The notes beneath the pieces are model-generated. The model did not search any database. It saw only the letters and a list, made by a program, of their open reading frames with translations, and was not told the DNA's origin. 64,000 bases of DNA. Origin: Bacteroidales bacterium UBA5833 (lineage in GTDB: Bacteria; Bacteroidota; Bacteroidia; Bacteroidales; Lentimicrobiaceae). Positions 8,795 to 17,659 of the stretch are shown here, piece by piece. The position numbers and the translations under genes were made by a program. The DNA is taken from NCBI GenBank assembly GCA_002433025.1, contig DJGZ01000070.1, positions 66,030 to 130,029 on the forward strand, given 5' to 3'. Every line of letters starts with the position of its first letter. Within the stretch, counting starts at the first letter, position 1.

Positions 8795-11700
8795 ATGAAA
8801 ATGCAGGAACACAGAAAATCAGCATCGGGAGTTTACGGTATTCTGGATGCGATGGATGCATATGTGTGTATCACAGACGATAAGAAGAAAATCGTCTACG
8901 CAAATTCAGCCCTGTGCAAAAGGGCCGGATCGGAATTGGCACATCTTAAAGGCAAACCTGTATTCTGGAAATTGAAAATTCCGCGAGCCGGAAACGCCGG
9001 GAAACAAAAATTTGATTTCCCGGAAATCCGGAGTGAGCAATTAATCGGGTGGTTCAACATTACGATATCCGGATTTACTGACAATCAAATATCAAACGGG
9101 TGGATATGGACAGCCATAGAGCTGGCACAAACGGCAAAACCGGAACCGGTGCGGACCAGCCCCGGAGGAAATAAAACGGCCCACCGGGATTTATACCAGA
9201 CCCTTTTCGAAACATCCCCTTCCGGGATTCTGTTGCTGAATGAAGAAGGAATTATCATCGATGTCAATCAGTCTTCCTGCAGATCAACCAACTATACAAG
9301 AGATGAACTGATTGGCAGGCATGTAAGCGTGCTGGCACTGCCTGAAAGTGCCGGCATGGTAAATCATAATATAAAAAAGATTCTTAGCGGGCAGCTGCTT
9401 GAACATGAAGTAACCAGCAGGCGCAAAGACGGTTCCTACTATTATTCGTTACTCACTGAGTCCCTCGTCCGGCTTCCCGGAGGGGAACTGGGCATATTAT
9501 CGGTCTCCAATGACATTACTGAACGTAAAATGGCCGAACTGGCGCTCAGGGAAAGTGAGCAGAAATTCAGGAATATTGCCAATTATACCGCCAACTGGGA
9601 ATCGCTTTTCAATGAGGAAGGAAAGATTATCTGGACAAATCCGGCAGCAGAGCGGTTTACAGGTTATACTCCGGAAGAGATTACTGCAATGCCCGATGTT
9701 ATTGAAGCATTGATTATTGAAGAAGACCGTGAAAATGCCAGAAAAATCATAGAGGAGGGCCTCAGGGAAAAGACCGGCAAAGATGGCGTTATCAGATGCA
9801 GGAAAAAAGACGGATCATGGTTCTGGCTCTCAGTTTCCTGGACACAAATCCTTGATAATAATGGGAACCTTATAGGAATCAGAACAAGCGGCCAGGACAT
9901 TTCGAAGCGGCTTGAAGCCGGCGAGGCGCTGCAGCGAAGTGAGAACCTTTACCGGCAGATGATTGAAAATGCGCCGATAGGCATGCATTTTTACGAACTT
10001 GACAGTGAAGGCCGGCTGATCTTTACAGGTGCCAATCCCGCCGCTGACCGGATTCTCGGGCTCGACAACTCCCGGTATACCGGAATGGAAATCGGGAAAG
10101 CATTCCCTAATCTGAAAGGCACCGGGATACCTGAGTTTTACAAAAATGCCGCCCTGAATAACACGGCCTGGATTGCAGAGCAGCTTGACTATAAAGACAA
10201 CAGAATTTCCGGGGCATTTGAAGTGAAAGCATTCCAGACCGCTCCCGGAAAAATGGTAGCTACTTTTTCGGATATCACCCAACGAAAGAAAACCGAAGAA
10301 GCCCTGAACGAAAGCCGCCGGCTGTTTGAAGCGCTTACGCGCATGGCCCCTGTCGGAATATTCAGAACCGACGCCGCAGGCAAAACAACCTTTGTCAACC
10401 CCAAATGGTCCGCCCTTTCAGGTCTTTCGTTTGATGAAGCCATGCAGGATAAATATTTGGCAGCCATACATCCTGATGACAGAAATGAGCGGATGTGCGA
10501 ATGGAAGAAAGCTGTAAAACAAAAGATTCCCGTAATTTCGGAATACCGTTTTGTAAGGCCCAACGGCACTGTGATCTGGGTTCAGGGCCAGGCGGTACCC
10601 GAGGTGGTTGACGGGCAGGTGAAAGGATTCATCGGAACCATCACAGATATTACCGAGCTGATTGAAATTCAGCATGAACTGATCAGGGCCAAGGAAAAAG
10701 CGGAAGCAAGTAACCGGCTGAAGACCACTTTTATGAAAAATATCTCTCACGAGATACGTACCCCCCTAAACGGGATATTCGGATTCGCTCAACTGATCGG
10801 TTCAGGAGAATACAGCGAAAAGGAAAACCTTGAATTTATCAGCTTTCTCGATAAAAGTGTAAGCAGGCTTACCAAAACCATTGACAACATCATGGAGATA
10901 TCATTGCTGATGTCAGGAAATATGGTTAAGAACGAAGGGGTTTTCAGGTTTTCAGATTTGGTAAAGGAAGTGTACCACGACTTTAAACCCGTTGCCCGGA
11001 AAAAAGGAATTGAATTTAACCTGCTTATGAATGGCGGCGAGAATGCCACCCTGATAGTCACTGATAAAGCAATTCTTAAAAGAATACTTGAAGAAGTAAC
11101 GGACAATGCCGTTAAATTTACCGAAAAGGGTGAAGTTAAAATCAATTACACAATCACTGAAAATGCAATTAATATAGAAATAACTGACACCGGAATTGGC
11201 ATATCCGAAGAATACCTTCCCCTGATTTTTGAGCCGTTTATGCAGGAAAATGTATATTCAACAAGAATAAAAAACAGTACCGGGCTAGGTCTTTCTATCG
11301 TTCAGGGGTCAACTGAATTGCTGGGGGGTAAAATAAGTGTTTTCTCCAAACAGGGATCAGGAACCTCCATTTACCTGACCTTTCCGGTTAGAATCCCCGG
11401 CAAGGAAAACCAACCCGTATCCGTTAAACCGGAAACAGTCAGCATCAGTGGCTTCATTCCGGTAATCCTGATTGTTGAAGACGAGGCCATCAACAGATTG
11501 TTTATCAAAAAATTGCTAAGCAGGTATAATTGCCGTATCCTGACTGCCTCAGGAGGAAACGAGGCCATTCTCCTGGTTAAAGAGGAGCGCAGGATTGATT
11601 TGATCCTGATGGATATCAAAATGCCAGGTATGGACGGCACGGAAGCGGTGAGACAAATCCGGCAGCATAAACCTGATATTAAGATAGTCGCGGTAACTGC

Positions 11701-11833
11701 ATACGGGAGTGTGCTAGACCGTGAGAAGTGCCTGGAAGCCGGTTGTGACGACTACATGGCCAAACCATTTCACGGAAAAGACCTTTTCAACCTACTGCAA
11801 AACCTGATCAACTGGCCAGGAGCGGAAGTATAA
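8795..11833 (+). CDS. Hybrid multi-PAS histidine kinase with C-terminal receiver
   Basis: The frame opens further upstream at 8555, but that part lies inside the previous kinase gene. ATG 8795, preceded by AGGCGGGA, gives a 1012-residue protein starting MKMQEHRKS. About five PAS repeats fill residues 15-620, several ending in the PAC pattern DITERK or DISKRL. HisKA follows with H652 in KNISHEIRTPLNGI, then HATPase_c (N box EVTDNAVKFT, DTGIGIS) and a receiver domain with phosphoacceptor D940 in LILMDIKMPGMDG. There is no DNA-binding or enzymatic output domain, so the phosphate must pass to another protein. The 25-base gap from the upstream kinase suggests one transcript and possibly one phosphorelay. 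Confidence 0.9.
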   Translation: MKMQEHRKSASGVYGILDAMDAYVCITDDKKKIVYANSALCKRAGSELAHLKGKPVFWKLKIPRAGNAGKQKFDFPEIRSEQLIGWFNITISGFTDNQISNGWIWTAIELAQTAKPEPVRTSPGGNKTAHRDLYQTLFETSPSGILLLNEEGIIIDVNQSSCRSTNYTRDELIGRHVSVLALPESAGMVNHNIKKILSGQLLEHEVTSRRKDGSYYYSLLTESLVRLPGGELGILSVSNDITERKMAELALRESEQKFRNIANYTANWESLFNEEGKIIWTNPAAERFTGYTPEEITAMPDVIEALIIEEDRENARKIIEEGLREKTGKDGVIRCRKKDGSWFWLSVSWTQILDNNGNLIGIRTSGQDISKRLEAGEALQRSENLYRQMIENAPIGMHFYELDSEGRLIFTGANPAADRILGLDNSRYTGMEIGKAFPNLKGTGIPEFYKNAALNNTAWIAEQLDYKDNRISGAFEVKAFQTAPGKMVATFSDITQRKKTEEALNESRRLFEALTRMAPVGIFRTDAAGKTTFVNPKWSALSGLSFDEAMQDKYLAAIHPDDRNERMCEWKKAVKQKIPVISEYRFVRPNGTVIWVQGQAVPEVVDGQVKGFIGTITDITELIEIQHELIRAKEKAEASNRLKTTFMKNISHEIRTPLNGIFGFAQLIGSGEYSEKENLEFISFLDKSVSRLTKTIDNIMEISLLMSGNMVKNEGVFRFSDLVKEVYHDFKPVARKKGIEFNLLMNGGENATLIVTDKAILKRILEEVTDNAVKFTEKGEVKINYTITENAINIEITDTGIGISEEYLPLIFEPFMQENVYSTRIKNSTGLGLSIVQGSTELLGGKISVFSKQGSGTSIYLTFPVRIPGKENQPVSVKPETVSISGFIPVILIVEDEAINRLFIKKLLSRYNCRILTASGGNEAILLVKEERRIDLILMDIKMPGMDGTEAVRQIRQHKPDIKIVAVTAYGSVLDREKCLEAGCDDYMAKPFHGKDLFNLLQNLINWPGAEV

Positions 11834-11900
11834 ACATTCATAGTTCAATCCCGGGAAAATAAGCTTCGGGGTTAATGATTTCCTGAACAATCAGGTATGC

Positions 11901-12857
11901 TTACCGGACGATAACCCGGCTGACAGCTTCCAGATTATCCTGAACAGCTTTCAGAAGGTAAAGACCGGGTGGCAGGATGCCGGTTCCTATCTCAATCCGC
12001 CCATCACCTGACCCGGAGGTTATCATGCATATCAATCTCCCCTCCTGATTATATAAGTGGATCACAACTGGTTTTTCCTGACTGAAACGGGATAAATCAG
12101 CAGTAAAACCATGCCGGGCCGGGTTAGGATATACCGGGGCGGCCACCTGCTCAACCGGCCGGCCGATGCCGAATACCTGACTTCCCAGACTTTCCCAGTT
12201 TTGGGTTATCTCGGTTTCAGTTAAAGGATAATCATACAGTTTTATCATGGCTACCGCACCGGCTGAAGCTTCGTTGGGCACGACAAGATCATCGTGAAAG
12301 AAGTTCAGGACCCCATCCTGATCGATTAATGCATGTCCCCCACTATCAACAAAATCGATTTTTACCTCGGCGTCAGTATAGATCAATACCTTCCCCGTGG
12401 CAGCTGTACGGGTAATCACATAATAGGTATATTCCCCGGCCACAACGGGAGCCTCCTGGCTGTAGAGAATATTATAAAAATTCAGTTCTCCGTAATAAAC
12501 ATAGGCCCCCCAGTCAGTTTTCCTGTTTTTCCAGTCAACCACCCGTTTCCAGCTGCTCAATTCATCAAAAACAAAATAAATCTCAATGGTATAGTTGTCA
12601 CCCAGAAAATTACCGGCGGCAACATTGTTAAACTGTAAACCGCTGTTTCTGGTAAAACGGTAAACGGTTTTTGTGTTCTGGTTTACCTCGTTCAGCGTAT
12701 CAAGTACAAAACTACCCTGCTCTCCCAAAATCGCAAGTGCAGGACTCAGCCCGCTAACTTCGTTCAGTGTATTTTCGAAGTTATAATAGCGTACCTGCTG
12801 GGAAAACGCCATGGTTATGGCTGAAACAAACAGAAGAAAAAGTGTAATTTTTTTCAT
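11901..12857 (-). CDS. T9SS-exported LamG/concanavalin-fold protein
   Basis: A 318-residue secreted protein. A signal peptide (MKKITLFLLFVSAITMAFSQ) is followed at about residues 22-215 by a LamG-like jelly-roll pattern: RYYNFENTLNEVSG at the start, YTIEIYFVF in the middle and FHDDL...GAVAMIKLYDYPLTETEI near the end, the usual closing strand of laminin-G-like carbohydrate or protein-binding domains. Residues about 240-318 are a type A T9SS sorting domain beginning VYPNPARHGF. It is probably cell-surface or released, and may bind glycan; ligand unknown. A good Shine-Dalgarno-like GTGGAGG lies just before the ATG, unusual for this phylum. It is flanked by unrelated genes. Confidence 0.8.
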   Translation of the reverse strand: MKKITLFLLFVSAITMAFSQQVRYYNFENTLNEVSGLSPALAILGEQGSFVLDTLNEVNQNTKTVYRFTRNSGLQFNNVAAGNFLGDNYTIEIYFVFDELSSWKRVVDWKNRKTDWGAYVYYGELNFYNILYSQEAPVVAGEYTYYVITRTAATGKVLIYTDAEVKIDFVDSGGHALIDQDGVLNFFHDDLVVPNEASAGAVAMIKLYDYPLTETEITQNWESLGSQVFGIGRPVEQVAAPVYPNPARHGFTADLSRFSQEKPVVIHLYNQEGRLICMITSGSGDGRIEIGTGILPPGLYLLKAVQDNLEAVSRVIVR

Positions 12858-13348
12858 GCAACCTCCACTTTTAACATTATAAGATTAACACATAAAAATA
12901 CTTTTTGATCATCATGATGAGAAAATACTCTCAGAATGACCCGTAAAAAAATAACAACGCAATTAGCTCCGGAAACTGTTAATAACAATATAATCCAACT
13001 ATCTGAGACATTTAATTAATACGACAAAATAAATATCAAAATTTTCATTTCTTTTCCGGCTCTGCGCCCGCGTTTCTCCAGACCGGGGAAATGCACCGGC
13101 AATAACAACCAATTCCCGGATTCTTTGAATGAGCATTACTGCCGGTTAAAGAATAATTTCATTTGGCATTCAACTGTAATTGAATGATTTAAGAAGATAA
13201 ACACTGGAAATTTATATCCTGCTTATTAAGCCGGTGCAAAAAACCAGTAAAGGCAGCCTTGTTTATTCTTATCTTTATCATGACAATGAAATGCAGAATT
13301 CGATTCGGATTTTAATTGATATACAATAACATATAAAACAGTACCATT
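12858..13348. other. Intergenic region between the LamG protein and fumarase
   Basis: 491 bases, AT-rich, containing the 5' regions of both divergent genes. A perfect 12-base palindrome TCATCATGATGA occurs at 12909-12920, 52 bases before the LamG gene start, and could be an operator or chance. A 27-codon frame at 12936-13019 has no ribosome binding site. No RNA gene or clear terminator was seen. Confidence 0.45.
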
Positions 13349-14953
13349 ATGGCTGATTTCAGATACCAGAAACCATTCCCGGTAACGAAGGACCTTACGC
13401 CTTATAAGTTACTGACCACTGAATTTGTTTCAACCGTTGAGGTTGACGGCCGGAAAATCCTGAAAGTCGACCCCGAGGGGCTTTCCCTTCTGGCCCGGGA
13501 AGCCATTTCGGATGTATCCTTTTACCTCAGGCCGGGGCATCTGCAGAAACTGGCCGATATCCTTACGGATCCCGAAGCTACAGACAATGACCGCTTTGTA
13601 GCCCACACCATGCTGATGAACCAGGTGGTATCGGCGGAGGGCGAACTGCCTACCTGCCAGGATACCGGCACAGCCATCGTTATCGGTAAAAAGGGCGAAA
13701 ATGTTTATACAAGCGTGGATGATGCCGAATACCTGTCAAAAGGCATTTTTGAAACCTACCGCGACCGGAATCTCCGCTATTCCATGGTGGTGCCGTTTAC
13801 CATGACCGAAGAAAAAAATACAGGAACCAATCTACCCGCCCAGATTGATCTTTACACTGAGCCCGGAAACAAATATGAATTTCTGTTCATTACCAAAGGC
13901 GGTGGCTCTGCGAATAAATCCTTCCTTTATCAGCAAACCAAATCATTGCTGAACGAGGAATCGCTGAAAAAATTCATCCGCGAAAAGATCATGGACCTGG
14001 GCACTTCCGCCTGTCCACCCTACCACCTCGCAGTAGTAATCGGGGGCACTTCGGCCGAAGCCACGCTTACAGCCGTAAAGAAAGCTTCGGCAGGGTATTA
14101 CGATCACCTGCCCACGAGTGGAAATGAGGGCGGACAAGCCTTCCGCGACCTCGGATGGGAAGAAAAAATTACCCGCATCTGCCAGGAAGTCGGCATTGGG
14201 GCGCAGTTTGGCGGTAAATATTTCGTACACGATGTCAGGGTAATCCGCTTACCGCGGCACGCGGCTTCCTGTCCGGTGGGCATAGGGGTCAGCTGCAGCG
14301 CCGACCGGAATATCAGGGCAAAGATCACCGAAGAAGGCATCTTCTTGGAAGAACTGGAAAAAAATCCTGCAAAGTATGTCCCGGCTTCAGCCCCCGTTAT
14401 GAAACCTGCCATTGAGATCAACCTCGACCGACCGATGGAGGAAGTGCTGGCCGAATTATCGAAATACCCCGTAAAAACCCGGCTGAGTCTAAACGGAACC
14501 CTCGTGGTAGCCCGTGATATTGCCCACGCCCGCATCAAACAAATGATCGATGAGGGCAAACCCATGCCCGGATATTTCAAGAACCACCCTGTCTACTATG
14601 CCGGCCCGGCCAAAACACCCAAAGGAATGGCTTCGGGAAGTTTCGGCCCTACCACGGCAGGCCGGATGGACGTGTACGTTGACCAGTTCCAGAAACTGGG
14701 CGGCTCCATGATTATGCTTGCCAAGGGAAACCGTAGCAAAGCCGTAACCGAAGCCTGCAAACAAAACGGCGGATTCTACCTCGGCTCCATCGGCGGACCG
14801 GCAGCCATACTGGCCAAATACAGCATTAAATCCGTCGAAGTCATCGACTTTGAAGATCTGGGTATGGAAGCTGTGCGCAAAATCAGCGTGGAGAATTTCC
14901 CCGCATTCATTATTGTTGACGACAAAGGAAATGACTTCTTCGAACAACTCTGA
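13349..14953 (+). CDS. fumA: Fumarate hydratase, class I (FumA/FumB type)
   Basis: Interconverts fumarate and malate in the TCA cycle or in the reductive branch used for fumarate respiration. The 534-residue single chain has the N-terminal alpha domain and C-terminal beta domain fused, as in E. coli FumA/FumB. The three cysteines expected to hold the catalytic 4Fe-4S cluster are visible: C103 (PTCQDTG), C222 (GTSACPP) and C316 (GIGVSCS), with spacing matching the E. coli pattern. The beta-domain substrate region GPTTAGRMD is present. Such enzymes are oxygen-labile, which fits an anaerobic host. The gene is monocistronic, with a clear terminator after it. Confidence 0.95.
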   Translation: MADFRYQKPFPVTKDLTPYKLLTTEFVSTVEVDGRKILKVDPEGLSLLAREAISDVSFYLRPGHLQKLADILTDPEATDNDRFVAHTMLMNQVVSAEGELPTCQDTGTAIVIGKKGENVYTSVDDAEYLSKGIFETYRDRNLRYSMVVPFTMTEEKNTGTNLPAQIDLYTEPGNKYEFLFITKGGGSANKSFLYQQTKSLLNEESLKKFIREKIMDLGTSACPPYHLAVVIGGTSAEATLTAVKKASAGYYDHLPTSGNEGGQAFRDLGWEEKITRICQEVGIGAQFGGKYFVHDVRVIRLPRHAASCPVGIGVSCSADRNIRAKITEEGIFLEELEKNPAKYVPASAPVMKPAIEINLDRPMEEVLAELSKYPVKTRLSLNGTLVVARDIAHARIKQMIDEGKPMPGYFKNHPVYYAGPAKTPKGMASGSFGPTTAGRMDVYVDQFQKLGGSMIMLAKGNRSKAVTEACKQNGGFYLGSIGGPAAILAKYSIKSVEVIDFEDLGMEAVRKISVENFPAFIIVDDKGNDFFEQL

Positions 14954-15014
14954 TCACCGGTCATAATCAGTTTACGCACTAATAGCATATATATTATTTA
15001 ATTATCAACGAAAT

Positions 15015-15045
15015 GGGGTTACAGCCTGCACTGTGGCCCCTTTTT
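15015..15045 (+). terminator. Terminator of the fumarase gene
   Basis: GGGGTTACAG (15015-15024) pairs with CTGTGGCCCC (15031-15040), ten pairs including two G-U, around a six-base loop and followed by TTTTT. It lies 62 bases after the fumarase stop. Confidence 0.8.
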
Positions 15046-15133
15046 CATTTTCCCGGTCCGACGCCTTTGGAATCGGTAGCTATATGGCATATTTTCAGGA
15101 AAATCTGCTTCAGGAAAAAAAATCCAATACCAA

Positions 15134-15165
15134 CTTGACATTTTTATACTATTTTCGTATTTTTG
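15134..15165 (+). promoter_or_regulatory. Promoter of the TetR-led operon with embedded inverted repeats
   Basis: CTTG (15134-15137), 20 bases, then TATTTTTG (15158-15165) fits the Bacteroidota promoter. ATAC-N7-GTAT (15146-15160) overlaps the spacer and -7 box, and a second repeat, TACT-N5-AGTA (15166-15178), follows at once. Their position suggests operator sites for the TetR protein encoded 11-40 bases downstream, that is, autoregulation (inference). Confidence 0.6.
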
Positions 15166-15188
15166 TACTCATTAAGTATCATAAATAA

Positions 15189-15791
15189 ATGAAAGTACAA
15201 ATTTTAAACAAGAAAGAAGCAGCGATATTGCGCGCGGGGCGTGAACTTTTCTGGAAGTATGGCTTCCGGAAAGTTACGGTTGATGAGATATGTAAAGCAG
15301 CCGGTGTCAGCAAAATGACCTTTTACCGCTATTTCAGTGATAAAGCAACCCTGGCAAAGAAAATTTTTGACAACGAAGTGGAAAAGAGTATGGAGCAGTT
15401 CCGGAAGATCATGCAATCCGGAATATCTGTTCCTGAAAAAATGAAGCACATATTGCAGATGAAATCAGAATCTGTGAAGAATATAAGCGGTGATTTTATC
15501 CGTGATTTCTATTCAGACAATGAAAGCGGTCTGAAAGCGCACATTGAACAAAAGACCGCATCATCGTGGGAAACCATTCTGGATGTATACAGGCAGGCGC
15601 AGCTGAGGGGTGAATTCCGGAAAGACATGAAGCCTGAGATACTACTGTACATTTCGCAAAAGGTAACGGACCTTTTCAACGATCCTTACCTGACCATTCT
15701 CTGCGGAGGCCCCGCGGGGGTTATTATGGAGCTGGCCCGATTATTTACCTTCGGAATATCCCCCGAACCCTCAGCACCTGAAAACCAATAA
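15189..15791 (+). CDS. TetR/AcrR family transcriptional regulator
   Basis: A 200-residue one-component repressor. Residues about 10-60 are the TetR helix-turn-helix: ILRAGRELFWKYGFRKVTVDEI followed by the recognition segment AGVSKMTFYRYFSDK. The rest is an alpha-helical ligand-binding domain with no recognisable ligand signature. It is the first gene of a tight cluster (2-base gap to the outer-membrane barrel gene), so it most likely controls its own operon. The promoter just upstream carries two inverted repeats. By analogy with other TetR proteins, binding of a small, often hydrophobic, molecule would release repression; the inducer is unknown. Confidence 0.92.
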   Translation: MKVQILNKKEAAILRAGRELFWKYGFRKVTVDEICKAAGVSKMTFYRYFSDKATLAKKIFDNEVEKSMEQFRKIMQSGISVPEKMKHILQMKSESVKNISGDFIRDFYSDNESGLKAHIEQKTASSWETILDVYRQAQLRGEFRKDMKPEILLYISQKVTDLFNDPYLTILCGGPAGVIMELARLFTFGISPEPSAPENQ

Positions 15792-15793
15792 AG

Positions 15794-16933
15794 ATGAGCA
15801 GGCTGACTTTCATAGCGATACTGACTATTTGCCTCTCTAAATGGTCTTATGCCCAGCACCGGGATTCACTGATTTTCGGCGGGCAGGCTTCTGTATGGAT
15901 CAATTACAATCCTGATAAGAAATTATCGCTGCACTCAGGGGTTCGTTACATTCCTCAGGTGAATTATGCAATTAACAACGGAAACAGGAAACTCGACTTT
16001 GAATTAAGCCTTAACCTGAACGCAGGTGCAGGTATCAGGCCGTTTGATTCTATTAAAGGAAATGCGGATGTCAAACCTTATCGTGCCTGGATGCGCTATT
16101 CAGGCAAACAGTTTGATCTCAGGCTGGGATTGCAGAAAATCAATTTCGGGTCGGCGCAGATGCTCAGGCCGCTGATGTGGTTCGATCAGGTGGATCCGCG
16201 CGATCCGCTGCAAATGACCGACGGCGTGTGGGGGCTTCTCGGGCGGTATTATTTCCTGAACAACGCCAACATCTGGTTATGGGCATTATACCCTTCGGAT
16301 AAGCCCAAAACATGGGAGTTCACGAGAACCCACAAAAACATCCCTGAGGCGGGCGGCAGGATTCAAATACCGGCAGCCCGTGGTGAAGTTGCCTTCAGTT
16401 ATCACTGGCGCGTGACAGATACCCGCGATAACCAGCTTGATCTGCCACAAATAAGCAAGGTTCACGAGAACCGTTTTGGTATTGACGGAAAGTGGGATCC
16501 GGGTGCAGGCATCTGGTTCGAAGCAACCCATACCAGCCATAATAAATCCCTGAACGCGCTCACACACCAGAGTATGCTGACAACCGGCGCAGATTATACC
16601 TTTCGCATCGGTAACGGCCTCACCATGGTTGTTGAAAATATCATTGCCGCATCCGGGCGGAAGGCGTTCAGTTATGACAGACCACTGGATTTTACAGGGG
16701 CTTCGCTTTCTTATCCCCTGAGCATCTTCTGCAACATCAGCGCGATAATCTATTATGACTGGAAAAACGGCGCTGCATACAACTTCCTGAATTATAAAAG
16801 GAGCATCAGGGCCTTTGACTTTTTCCTGATGGTTTACGCTAACCCGGAAACCTACCTGATGCCGGCACAGGCCTCAGAAAACAATTACTTCGCCGGCAAA
16901 GGCATTCAAATCATGATGGTTTACAATCATTAA
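15794..16933 (+). CDS. Outer-membrane beta-barrel protein of the TetR/ABC/LolA-like operon
   Basis: A 379-residue protein with a short signal peptide (MSRLTFIAILTICLSKWSYAQ) and alternating amphipathic strands rich in aromatic girdle residues, as expected of a porin-like barrel; an example is FDLRLGLQKINFGSAQMLRP near residues 112-131. It is not a TonB receptor or a TolC-like tunnel, as it lacks a plug domain and long coiled coils. It starts two bases after the regulator stop and its own stop abuts the ATG of the ABC ATPase, so it is surely cotranscribed and presumably acts with the transporter, perhaps as the outer-membrane acceptor or exit. Substrate and exact family are not recognised. Confidence 0.75.
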   Translation: MSRLTFIAILTICLSKWSYAQHRDSLIFGGQASVWINYNPDKKLSLHSGVRYIPQVNYAINNGNRKLDFELSLNLNAGAGIRPFDSIKGNADVKPYRAWMRYSGKQFDLRLGLQKINFGSAQMLRPLMWFDQVDPRDPLQMTDGVWGLLGRYYFLNNANIWLWALYPSDKPKTWEFTRTHKNIPEAGGRIQIPAARGEVAFSYHWRVTDTRDNQLDLPQISKVHENRFGIDGKWDPGAGIWFEATHTSHNKSLNALTHQSMLTTGADYTFRIGNGLTMVVENIIAASGRKAFSYDRPLDFTGASLSYPLSIFCNISAIIYYDWKNGAAYNFLNYKRSIRAFDFFLMVYANPETYLMPAQASENNYFAGKGIQIMMVYNH

Positions 16934-17656
16934 ATGACCGATACATCCATGGAAAACAAAAGCATTATCAGTATCAGCAGGCTGATCAAAAGATTCCCGA
17001 TGGGGAAAGATGAATTCACAGCCTTGCGCGATATCAGCCTGACGTTCACCGAAGGGGAATTTGCCGGCCTGATCGGCCCGAGTGGTTCAGGAAAAACAAC
17101 ACTGCTAAATATTATAGGCTCCCTGGATGTGCCTACCGAAGGGGAAGCGCTGGTGCTGGGCAGATCAATCGGGAAACTCACCACCCGCGAAGCCGCCCGG
17201 CTGAGAAAAGAAAACATCGGCTTCATATTTCAGAGCTATAACCTGCTTGCGGTGCATACGGTCTATGAGAATGTGGAATTCCCCTTGCTGTTGCTTAACA
17301 TACCGTCGGCCGGGAGGCACAAAATGGTGATGGATGCCCTTGAATGGGTGGGGCTTACCGATAAAGTAAGATCAAAGCCGCCCCAGCTCTCGGGCGGACA
17401 GTGCCAGCGGGTAGCCATTGCCAGGGCCATGGTGAAAAAGCCATCCCTGGTTCTGGCCGATGAACCTACGGCCAATCTTGATGCCGACAATTCGCACCAT
17501 ATCCTGCAAACCATGGAAACCCTCAACCGCGAACTGAAAACGACCTTTATTTTCGCCACCCATGACGACAAGGTGATCAGTTACCTTCACCGGAAAATAT
17601 TCCTGCTCGACGGCAGGGTTGACAAGGATGAAATCATCAGATCAAATAAACGCTGA
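16934..17656 (+). CDS. ABC transporter ATPase, LolD/MacB type
   Basis: A 240-residue ABC ATPase. Walker A (GPSGSGKTT), the Q loop (FIFQSYNLLAVHTVYENVEF), an ABC signature reading LSGGQCQRVAIARAM (Cys where LolD/MacB-class proteins usually have Q), Walker B (LVLADEPTANLD) and the H loop (FATHDD) are all present, so it should be active. The NLL...TVYENVEFPLLL region is typical of type VII (MacB/LolCDE/FtsE-like) systems, which perform mechanotransmission in the envelope instead of transport through a pore. Its ATG directly follows the stop of the barrel gene, and two matching permease genes follow. An in-frame ATG five codons in is an alternative start. Confidence 0.93.
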   Translation: MTDTSMENKSIISISRLIKRFPMGKDEFTALRDISLTFTEGEFAGLIGPSGSGKTTLLNIIGSLDVPTEGEALVLGRSIGKLTTREAARLRKENIGFIFQSYNLLAVHTVYENVEFPLLLLNIPSAGRHKMVMDALEWVGLTDKVRSKPPQLSGGQCQRVAIARAMVKKPSLVLADEPTANLDADNSHHILQTMETLNRELKTTFIFATHDDKVISYLHRKIFLLDGRVDKDEIIRSNKR

Positions 17657-17659
17657 GCC

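Noticed and set aside
12936..13019. 27-codon frame upstream of fumarase
   Set aside because: No ribosome binding site and too short to judge; no conservation test possible here.
13164..13179. TGGCAT element considered as a sigma-54 -24 box before fumarase
   Set aside because: The required GC doublet of the -12 box is not at the right spacing.
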